From WGAB01 sp964406105 (GTDB taxonomy: Bacteria > Hydrothermota > Hydrothermia > WGAB01), in the NCBI GenBank assembly GCA_964406105.1, contig CAYOQK010000034.1:1-30260 (forward strand): a stretch of 30,260 bases of DNA. Reading direction: 5' to 3'. Below the pieces are notes generated by a model, which saw nothing but the letters and a program-made list of their open reading frames with translations, was not told the DNA's origin and made no database searches. A program made the position numbers and the translations under genes. Shown here in pieces: positions 15,903 through 21,743 of this stretch; within the stretch, counting starts at the first letter, position 1, and each line of letters opens with the position of its first letter.

Positions 15903-17626
15903 GTTTCCTCCATCCAACCCTGCTGTGGTGGCTGCCCCTGGCCTTGCTGCCTGTGGTTCTTCATCTCTTGGGGAAACGACGCCGACGGGAACGGCCCTTT
16001 CCCTGGGTGGGTCTGCTGGCAGAAGCCCAGCGGGAGGGGAGATATCGGAGCCGTCCTGTGGAATGGCTGATCCTCGCCCTGCGGGTGCTGGCTCTGGCTC
16101 TGGTCATCGTTGCCCTGGCAGGCCCCCGCTGGGGCCCCCTGCCCATATTCCAAACCATCGCTGTGGACCTGTCAGGCTCTATGCAGGGCCTGTGGCCCTC
16201 TGTGGCCCAGGAACTCCAAGAGATCCGCGAACGGTGGCCCGAAGCCCGCTGGGTGTACTTTGCCGACCGTCGGCTGGATCGGTACCAAATCACATCGCTC
16301 CGCACTCGGTACCAATCCCTCCAACAGGTCTCCACCCCAGCGCTCGTGCTCACCGATGGTCAAGCCTCTGGGCTGGTGGGCCTGGGGTCCCAGATTGGCC
16401 CTTGGGTGGTGACACTCTTGGGCGATTCATCCCGTTCCAATGTGGCTCTGGAGGAGCTCACCCCGGTTGCCCCCTACACCCTGAAGGGATTTCCGGTGCG
16501 GGTTCGGGTACGGCTCCGCAATTACGGGTCCACACCGGCCCGACGAATCCTCAGCCTTCAAGGACAAGAAACCCTGCACCGTCAGGTAGAGGTGCCAGCC
16601 CACGGCGAATGGGAAGATGAAATCGCGGTGCTTCCTGACGGTGAGGGTCGCATTCAAGCCTCGCTTCGGCCCGAGGATCCTCTGCCCTGCGACGATCACC
16701 GCGAGGGGGTGGTGTACACCGTGGCCCAACAGAGCCTGGCCTGGGTGGGCCCTCCCTCGCCCGTACTTCAGGCCCTTTTGGAACCCCAGGGGGTGGAACC
16801 CCTGTTTCAGGTGCACCGGTTTCCAAAGCTCTCCACCCCTGCCCAAGTGGCACCCTATGCCGTGGTGATCCTCCACCGGTTGCCAGCACCGGATCCCACT
16901 TCGCCCCTGGCCACGTGGCTCCGGAACCCAGGGCAGCGGGTGCTGGTGTTTGACGGGCAAGGTACCTGGGCACCGCTTTTGGGCGTTCGCACCGACTCTC
17001 TGCAATCCCTAAGGGTTCAGGGGGAAACGGTTCGGGCCCGTCCCCTGACACCCCCTCCCTCGGGAAGGGTATGGGTGCGGTGCGATAACGGCCAAGCGCT
17101 GGTGGTAGAGCAGGGCAGAGTGGTGCTCTTTGGCCTGGACCCCGACCGGGCCGGGCCTTGGGTGCTGACCCCTGACTTTGTCCAACTCTTCTACCGGCTG
17201 GCCGTGCAGGATACCTTCCAGGTGTGGACCGAAAACGGGGTGCCGGCGGGCAAAAGCTTGGTCTTCCCCTTGCCGTCTGAGGCCCACCCGCCCTTCGTTT
17301 TGGAGGGGCCCAGCGGAACCCAAGTGCTCACCCCCCAGGTACAGGCGGGCCGGCCGGTGCTCACCTGCACGCCCATCCAACAGGGTTTCTACAGGGTGCT
17401 GACCGCCACCGACACCTTGGCCCGGTTCACAGTGGTGTGTCCACAGGAAGAATCCGACCCCACACCAGCATCCCTTGCCCAATGGCAGCAGGCCCTGGCC
17501 CCAGGCTCCCAGGTGCTCCCCTGGGAGCAACTCCGCGGGGTTCGCAATGTAGACCTCCGGGCTTGGCTTCTGATGGCCGCCCTCCTGGCCCTGGCCTTGG
17601 AAGCACTCCTGCTCCGGTGGAAGTAA
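15899..17626 (+). CDS. BatA-like membrane protein with a reduced vWA domain
   Basis: A 575-residue membrane protein. The N-terminus (F-L-H-P-T-L-L-W-W-L-P-L-A-L-L-P, then L-H-L-L-G-K-R-R-R-R) and a second hydrophobic segment at about 55-76 match the aerotolerance-regulator N-terminal domain of BatA-type proteins. A vWA-like domain begins at D90-L-S-G-S-M, but only about 60 residues separate it from V-L-T-D-G-Q, shorter than in standard vWA domains, so it looks reduced. A long beta-rich extracytoplasmic region of about 400 residues follows, ending in a C-terminal membrane helix (about 552-573, L-L-M-A-A-L-L-A-L-A-L) and W-K. The GTG start at 15899 overlaps the DUF58 stop (GTGA) and gives the family N-terminus. 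Its function is inferred only from family context: envelope integrity or stress. Confidence 0.8.
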   Translation: MSFLHPTLLWWLPLALLPVVLHLLGKRRRRERPFPWVGLLAEAQREGRYRSRPVEWLILALRVLALALVIVALAGPRWGPLPIFQTIAVDLSGSMQGLWPSVAQELQEIRERWPEARWVYFADRRLDRYQITSLRTRYQSLQQVSTPALVLTDGQASGLVGLGSQIGPWVVTLLGDSSRSNVALEELTPVAPYTLKGFPVRVRVRLRNYGSTPARRILSLQGQETLHRQVEVPAHGEWEDEIAVLPDGEGRIQASLRPEDPLPCDDHREGVVYTVAQQSLAWVGPPSPVLQALLEPQGVEPLFQVHRFPKLSTPAQVAPYAVVILHRLPAPDPTSPLATWLRNPGQRVLVFDGQGTWAPLLGVRTDSLQSLRVQGETVRARPLTPPPSGRVWVRCDNGQALVVEQGRVVLFGLDPDRAGPWVLTPDFVQLFYRLAVQDTFQVWTENGVPAGKSLVFPLPSEAHPPFVLEGPSGTQVLTPQVQAGRPVLTCTPIQQGFYRVLTATDTLARFTVVCPQEESDPTPASLAQWQQALAPGSQVLPWEQLRGVRNVDLRAWLLMAALLALALEALLLRWK

Positions 17627-17640
17627 CCCTGGCAAACTCC

Positions 17641-17654
17641 CCTGCGATCGCAGG
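17641..17654. repeat. Perfect 14-base palindrome between convergent genes
   Basis: CCTGCGATCGCAGG is a perfect palindrome containing GCGATCGC. It lies 15 bases after the BatA-like gene, in the 130-base gap before the convergent EamA gene. As RNA it would give a 5-bp stem with a GATC loop, extendable by CTCC (17637-17640) and GGAG (17663-17666). The nearest T-run (TTTT at 17674-17677) is too far for a standard terminator. Confidence 0.5.
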
Positions 17655-17756
17655 TTCCCACGGGAGAGAAAGGTTTTCCGTAGTGCTCAGGGAAAGGCCC
17701 GTTCCACCAATGCCATAGGCCTTGGGCTCAGCCCCGTCATGCCGACCTAAGCCGCC

Positions 17757-18608
17757 CTATCCCTCCCGCACTCCCCAAAACTGCAGGGCCACGGCCAACA
17801 GCAGGAGAAGGGCTCCCACCGCCTGCACCGCCGAGAGCCGTTCTCCGAGGAACAGGATTCCCCACAGGGCGCCGAGGACCATCTCCAGGAGCAGCACCAC
17901 GGAGGCCGGCACCGCAGGAACCCGCTGAAGGCCGTAGACGTACAGGAAGTAAGGCACCAAGGAGCAAAAGATCCCCAAATACACGACCACCCCAACGAAA
18001 CCAGGCTGGGCTGCATAGGGTGCGGTGGAGGGCACGAAGGGCAGAAGGGGCACCAGGGTCCAGACCATCACCCCCAAGGCCACCTCCTTAGCGTCAAGAC
18101 GCTTTACCGCCTTTCGGGAGTACAGGATGTACAGCGCCCACACCCAGCTGGCCAGAAGGATCCACAGGGCCCCCGGGCTGAAGTGCAATCCCCACGGTGC
18201 GCCGGGTTCTCGCGACATGAAATAGATCCCCGGCAGGGCCAGGGCCACCGAGGCCCCTTGCCACCGGTTCAGAGGCTCTCGGAGCAGGGGATATGCCAAG
18301 AGGCCCACGTACACCACGTAGGTGTTGATCAGGAAGGAAGCGGTGGCCGCAGACACCGTTTCCTGACCGCGGAATTGGGCGTAAAAGCCCAGGGCGTTGA
18401 TCAAACCCAGGAACACCACGGGAAATCGGATGAGAATCGCTCCCTTCTGACGAAAACCCAACCAAAGGAGTGCCAAGATTCCGGCCACCAGGAACCGACC
18501 GGTGAGCAGAGGCACGGGCGGCCAATGCCACAGGGCCTTGCGGATCAAAGCAAAGGAGGTGCTCCAGAGCAGGGCAGAGGAGAGGAGTGCCATCCAAGCC
18601 CGGGTCAT
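17757..18608 (-). CDS. EamA/DMT-superfamily transporter
   Basis: A 283-residue inner-membrane protein with about ten hydrophobic helices arranged as two EamA repeats, the usual drug/metabolite-transporter layout and length. The first repeat begins W-M-A-L-L-S-S-A-L-L-W-S-T-S-F-A-L-I-R-K; the junction has P-L-L-R-E-P-L-N-R-W-Q-G, and the second repeat has the matching late motif L-F-L-G-E-R-L-S-A-V-Q-A-V-G-A-L-L, where the Glu-Arg/Pro turn typical of EamA helices is visible. The substrate cannot be told from sequence; the family exports amino acids, nucleosides or other metabolites. Its ATG overlaps the stop of DUF429 (ATGA), so it is the third gene of a coupled minus-strand operon. Confidence 0.88.
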   Translation of the reverse strand: MTRAWMALLSSALLWSTSFALIRKALWHWPPVPLLTGRFLVAGILALLWLGFRQKGAILIRFPVVFLGLINALGFYAQFRGQETVSAATASFLINTYVVYVGLLAYPLLREPLNRWQGASVALALPGIYFMSREPGAPWGLHFSPGALWILLASWVWALYILYSRKAVKRLDAKEVALGVMVWTLVPLLPFVPSTAPYAAQPGFVGVVVYLGIFCSLVPYFLYVYGLQRVPAVPASVVLLLEMVLGALWGILFLGERLSAVQAVGALLLLLAVALQFWGVREG

Positions 18609-19291
18609 GCTGGTTCCTCCTCGGCATCAGGAAGCCAGGGAACCCACAGATAGGGCTCCCCCGGGGTTTCCGGGAACCGGCGTCCACAACCGAGGGCACA
18701 GGCCACAGCCCCGCCCATGGCCGCTACCCAGGCGTCGCGGAGATGGGTGGGCTCTAAGGATTCAGGCGTTTCCACAGCCAGGCCCCAGGGCGAGAGCCGC
18801 CGGGCTACCCGCTGCAGGAACCGACGCCAGGCGAGCCGTCGGCGAGCACGATCCCCCCGCTTATACGGCAATCGCTGTCGCACCACCCCCACGGCGGTGG
18901 CCTGGGGATACACCTCCACGATCCAGCCTCCCACCTGGCACAGGCGGGAGGAATCGGGGGGATAAAGGCGGAAACCCGCGTGTTGCAAGGGGACCAACAG
19001 GTGTTCAAAGGACACCCCACAGAAGGGAAGCAGGCCAACTTTCCACGGGCGAAGGAGGGGCATCAAAGCATGTTCCGCAGGCCGAAAGGGGCCGGTGCCC
19101 CTCAGTGGGGCGTCTATCAAAAGTCCATAACGATGCACGGGCTTCAAGTTTAGGAGAAACGTCAGCACAGCCTCGTGGTGGGGGAGTTGCCGAGCCCAAA
19201 GGGTGCGCAGGCGCTGGGCCTCCCAGTGGACCGCCACCAGTCCACTGGCCCGGTGTGGCGACCAAGCCAGGTCCACACCCACGAAGATCAT
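18605..19291 (-). CDS. DUF429-like family protein
   Basis: A 228-residue protein with the pattern I recognise from DUF429: an N-terminal strand with G-V-D-L-A-W (residues 5-10) followed by a Gly-Leu-Val-Ala-Val strand, L-L-I-D-A-P-L near 80-86, F-R-P-A-E soon after, then I-V-E-V-Y-P-Q-A-T and a C-terminal H-L-R-D-A-W-V-A-A helix. This arrangement of acidic residues is like an RNase H/actin-type fold, so an unproved nuclease or nucleotide-binding role is possible. The start M-I-F-V-G-V-D at 19291 is preferred over an upstream in-frame codon because it places the core strand at the N-terminus and overlaps the deacetylase stop as ATGA. No enzymatic role is known to me. Confidence 0.7.
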   Translation of the reverse strand: MIFVGVDLAWSPHRASGLVAVHWEAQRLRTLWARQLPHHEAVLTFLLNLKPVHRYGLLIDAPLRGTGPFRPAEHALMPLLRPWKVGLLPFCGVSFEHLLVPLQHAGFRLYPPDSSRLCQVGGWIVEVYPQATAVGVVRQRLPYKRGDRARRRLAWRRFLQRVARRLSPWGLAVETPESLEPTHLRDAWVAAMGGAVACALGCGRRFPETPGEPYLWVPWLPDAEEEPA

Positions 19292-20085
19292 GGCTTCGGC
19301 GGTTGCATCCGCGAGATCCAAGCCAAAAGGGGCCACCGATGCATTGCCCAACTGCTAAGATGGGCGAAGGCATGGATCCAACGGAGTTTCCGGTGCTCCA
19401 GTGATCGGAGCGAAGGATCTATCTTGGCAAACAGCGTGAGGTCAATGAGGTACACCCCCCAGCGGGGTATGGCCCAAGGGGAAGCGGCCGCTCCCCGGGG
19501 GCCTGCAAAGGCCACCTTGATCCCACAACGCTGAAGCAGGGGCCAAAGCCTGGGATGCCAATGGCCAAAGGGGTACGCCAAAGCAAAGGGAGGCTCCCCC
19601 AGGAGGCGGGCCAGGAGTTTCACCGAGGTACACACCTCTTGCCGGGCTTCGGATTCTGCAAGCCGGGTGAGATCTCGGTGGGTGTGGCCATGGCTACCAA
19701 TCAACCAGCCTGCCCGATGAAGGGCTTGGAGTTCGTGGTGGTTCAAGTGCCGGAACCGGACTCCGAAGCTGGCGTCCCAGGTGTTGGTGCGGCCGATAAA
19801 GGCCGTGGGAATGAACACAGCCCCCACACCGCCGAATTTTCGCATTTCGGGCAGGGCAACACGGTACACGGACTCAAACCCATCGTCAAAGGTTAAAAAC
19901 GCCGTAGCGGGCGAAAAACGGCCGGTTTGAATCTGACGCCAATCTCCGGGGGTCGCCAAACGGTAGCCCCAGCGGTGCAACTGCTGGAGATGCCGGCGAA
20001 ACAAGGCAGGGGGTACCGTGTCGCCCGAGAGGTGGAACCGTCCATCCAAGCGGTGGTACTGCAGCACCAAGGGGGGCAATGCCAT
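19288..20085 (-). CDS. Polysaccharide deacetylase (NodB-like, carbohydrate esterase 4)
   Basis: The 265-residue protein carries the CE4 motifs: T-F-D-D-G at 65-69 (catalytic base D67 and metal ligand D68), S-H-G-H-T-H at 131-136 (ligands H132 and H136), and Y-P-F-G at 171-174. Such enzymes remove N-acetyl groups from peptidoglycan, chitin-like or exopolysaccharide chains. No signal peptide is visible with this start, so it could act in the cytoplasm or be anchored by other means. The open frame continues upstream to 20139, but the ATG at 20085 gives the family start (L-V-L-Q-Y-H-R-L) and lies 8 bases after TAGAAT, fitting a leaderless transcript. Downstream genes are coupled through ATGA overlaps. 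Confidence 0.85.
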   Translation of the reverse strand: MALPPLVLQYHRLDGRFHLSGDTVPPALFRRHLQQLHRWGYRLATPGDWRQIQTGRFSPATAFLTFDDGFESVYRVALPEMRKFGGVGAVFIPTAFIGRTNTWDASFGVRFRHLNHHELQALHRAGWLIGSHGHTHRDLTRLAESEARQEVCTSVKLLARLLGEPPFALAYPFGHWHPRLWPLLQRCGIKVAFAGPRGAAASPWAIPRWGVYLIDLTLFAKIDPSLRSLEHRKLRWIHAFAHLSSWAMHRWPLLAWISRMQPPKP

Positions 20086-20093
20086 AGGCCAGT

Positions 20094-20099
20094 ATTCTA
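20094..20099 (-). promoter_or_regulatory. Leaderless-type promoter of the deacetylase operon
   Basis: On the minus strand TAGAAT (complement of 20094-20099) ends 8 bases before the ATG at 20085. A transcript starting 6-8 bases after the hexamer would begin almost at the start codon, and no Shine-Dalgarno is present. No good -35 is visible. Confidence 0.5.
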
Positions 20100-20357
20100 C
20101 GGCGACGCCTGCAAAACTCAGCCCAAAGGGAGGTTGCAAAGGCCCGGAATCGGCAAGACGCGGAGGAGGGCAGGGCTTCCCTGGAGAACCCTTTGAGGAA
20201 CTGAAGAGGCCGCCCTTATAGGGGTGATCGGCTTCGGTCCGCTCGGGGTCGGTGGGGCTCGGGTTTCCCCCAAGATCCGAGATCAGCAGGATTTCGGCTC
20301 AGGAACGGGTTTGCTGGGTTCTTCTGCGGTCGTTGCCTTTCGGGGATCCACGCGCGT

Positions 20358-20384
20358 CCCTGTGAGTCCCGCGGACAGGGTTTT
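20358..20384 (+). terminator. Possible weak terminator hairpin
   Basis: CCCTGT (20358-20363) pairs with ACAGGG (20375-20380) across an 11-base loop and is followed directly by TTTT (20381-20384). The stem is short and the T-run minimal. If real, it would end a transcript of about 155 bases from the TATAGG promoter candidate at 20217-20222. Confidence 0.25.
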
Positions 20385-20517
20385 GCCCGGTGGGAGTCGG
20401 TTCTGAGCGTTTCCACCCCTTGGCGTCACCTGCTCAAAAGCGCCTCGCCTCTCCACCCAACCCCCTTGCCCCCAGTTTCCTACAATTCCCAATTGCAACC
20501 CCTTGGTTTTCAGGGCG

Positions 20518-20549
20518 TTTCCATCGGTTAACATAAGGTATATTATGTT
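20518..20549 (+). promoter_or_regulatory. Promoter candidate inside a palindromic operator-like site
   Basis: AACATAA (20530-20536) and TTATGTT (20543-20549) form a perfect 7-bp inverted repeat around a 6-base centre. The AT-rich site stands out in GC-rich surroundings. TATTAT (20541-20546) with TTTCCA (20518-20523), 17 bases apart, fits a plus-strand promoter overlapped by the repeat, as expected for repressor control. Transcription from it would give a leader of about 230 bases before the prenyltransferase gene. Confidence 0.45.
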
Positions 20550-20574
20550 GCGAAATCCCTGAGGACCCCTGGAA

Positions 20575-20698
20575 GGTTCCTAAGGAGGGTGATGGGAACC
20601 CATTGGGGGCCAGGGGGTTAAGCGGATTTCAGCGGCGAAACACCCTGGCTGTGGCAGGGCCGCAGGTGTGGAATCCCCTGAGGCTCAAGGGCTTTGAG
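20575..20698 (+). other. Potential structured leader with alternative hairpins
   Basis: Downstream of the 20541 promoter candidate there is GGTTCC (20575-20580) pairing with GGAACC (20595-20600). The loop holds AAGGAGGG and ATG, opening a 9-codon frame to TAA at 20619-20621. Next, GCGG (20632-20635) plus CCCTG (20643-20647) can pair with CAGGG (20655-20659) plus CCGC (20660-20663). Alternatively ACACC (20640-20644) can pair with GGTGT (20665-20669); the two folds exclude each other. CTCAA (20684-20688) pairs with TTGAG (20694-20698). Stems are short, so this is suggestive only. Confidence 0.25.
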
Positions 20699-20769
20699 GG
20701 AAAACCGGCTGTCATCCGTACCCCGCACTCCGGGCCCGTGGCTGGGGATCAATCGGCTGGGTTCGGTCC

Positions 20770-20777
20770 TGCACAAT
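20770..20777 (+). promoter_or_regulatory. Weak leaderless-type promoter candidate of the prenyltransferase gene
   Basis: TG (20770-20771) followed directly by CACAAT (20772-20777) ends 6 bases before the ATG at 20784. It resembles the TG-TANNNT arrangement seen before mnmG but is a poorer -10 (4 of 6 consensus bases), and no -35 is visible. Confidence 0.25.
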
Positions 20778-20783
20778 AAAGGC

Positions 20784-21743
20784 ATGTGGCAGCGTCTCGT
20801 GGACTATCTCTTTCTCATGCGTCCCACGCTTCTGTTCCCGGTTTGGGCCTTTTTGCTCATAGGTTTCCATAGAGGCCGATTCCAAGGCCTTCTGGACCTT
20901 AAACCCATCCTCACGGCCCCAAAGCCCCTGATCTTGGGATTTTTGGCCTATTCCCTCCTGATGTCGGCCACCTACGTGGTTAACCAAATCTACGACCGCG
21001 AAACCGACCGCCAGAACCGTAAGCTCTTCCTGTTGGCCGACGGGTTGCTGCCGGTCTCGGGCGCTTGGAGGTTCACCGTCCTCTTGGTGTTCCTTTCCTG
21101 GATGGGGCTCATTCCCCTGCGATCCCTGCCCCAGTTCCCTCAAATTCTGGGTCTTTGGGCCCTTTCAGGCCTGTTGGGCGCGGCCTACAGCGTGCCTCCG
21201 GTACGGCTCAAGGCCCGCCCCCTATGGGACCTGCTGGCCAACGCCCTGGGTTATGGAGGGCTCAACGTGGCCTTCGGTATGGCCCTCGCTGGCCCCGTGC
21301 CCCCCTTTTTCTGGGTCCAAACCCTGCCCTATATCCTCGCTGTGGGTGCCGTGTTCCTGCTGACCACCCTGGCCGATGTTCCTGGAGATCGGGCCACTGG
21401 TGCCCGGACCACGGGTGTGGTGCTGGGTGAAGCCCGAACGGCCCTCCTCGCCCTGCTCCTCCTCTCCTCTGCCCTGCTCGTGGCCTTCAGGGTGCATTGT
21501 CCCCTGGTATTCTGGGCTGCCCTGGCCTCGTGGCCCCTTTACCTGGCTACGTGTTTTCGCCCCCACGATCGCCGATGGGTTCCCTTCGCCTTTCGCCTGT
21601 CTGGCGCCCTCTTTGGGATCCTGGTAGCCCTCAAATTTCCCCTTTTCTTAGGGCTGAGTGCGTTGACGGTGCTCGCCATGAAACTGTATTATCGGCAGCG
21701 CTTTGGCATCAACTATCCGTCCCTGAAAGAAGATCGGCCATGA
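20784..21743 (+). CDS. UbiA-family prenyltransferase
   Basis: A 319-residue integral membrane prenyltransferase with about eight to nine hydrophobic helices. The first Asp-rich motif is N-Q-I-Y-D-R-E-T-D-R (N67, D71, D75) and the second is D-V-P-G-D (D198, D202); these bind Mg-prenyl diphosphate. The form of the motifs, including L-L-A-D-G-L-L-P after the first, recalls the subgroup containing geranylgeranylglyceryl-phosphate synthases and chlorophyll-synthase-like enzymes rather than UbiA or MenA themselves, so the acceptor is uncertain (a quinone precursor or a lipid). The ATG at 20784 starts the protein at M-W-Q-R-L-V-D-Y-L-F-L-M-R-P, normal for the family; a TTG at 20694 would add 30 non-membrane residues. 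Its TGA overlaps the aspS ATG. Confidence 0.85.
   Translation: MWQRLVDYLFLMRPTLLFPVWAFLLIGFHRGRFQGLLDLKPILTAPKPLILGFLAYSLLMSATYVVNQIYDRETDRQNRKLFLLADGLLPVSGAWRFTVLLVFLSWMGLIPLRSLPQFPQILGLWALSGLLGAAYSVPPVRLKARPLWDLLANALGYGGLNVAFGMALAGPVPPFFWVQTLPYILAVGAVFLLTTLADVPGDRATGARTTGVVLGEARTALLALLLLSSALLVAFRVHCPLVFWAALASWPLYLATCFRPHDRRWVPFAFRLSGALFGILVALKFPLFLGLSALTVLAMKLYYRQRFGINYPSLKEDRP

Larger units (their letters stand above)
20100..20783. other. 684-base intergenic region without a convincing gene
   Basis: This is the longest non-coding stretch in the window, between the divergent deacetylase and prenyltransferase genes. Several short open frames cross it on both strands, but none has a start signal, composition or similarity that I trust. 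It contains a possible plus-strand promoter (TTGAGG at 20193-20198, 18 bases, TATAGG at 20217-20222), a hairpin followed by TTTT at 20358-20384, a 7-bp palindrome over a -10 element at 20530-20549 and several hairpins in the following 150 bases. I compared it by eye with the conserved cores of RNase P RNA, tmRNA, SRP RNA, T-box and common riboswitches and found no match. Confidence 0.6.

Noticed and set aside
15870..16620. Plus-strand 255-codon open frame overlapping the BatA-like gene
   Set aside because: Gly/Pro/Ser/Arg-rich out-of-frame shadow; the BatA-like frame has membrane segments, family motifs and a coupled GTG start.
20283..20534. Minus-strand 83-codon open frame in the large intergenic region
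   Set aside because: No Shine-Dalgarno, unusual Gly/Arg/Pro composition and no recognisable domain. Its ATG lies inside the palindrome arm.
20570..20600. T-box-like or SRP-RNA-like motif (GGAAGG and GGGTGATGGGAACC)
   Set aside because: The T-box core GGGTGGNACCGCG and the SRP core GGTCAGG...GGAAGGNAGCAGC are not matched beyond short runs.
20755..20775. tRNA or tmRNA 3' end suggested by a GGTTCG-like T-loop before the prenyltransferase
   Set aside because: No closing T-stem, acceptor stem or CCA could be found, and there is no tmRNA 5' half upstream.
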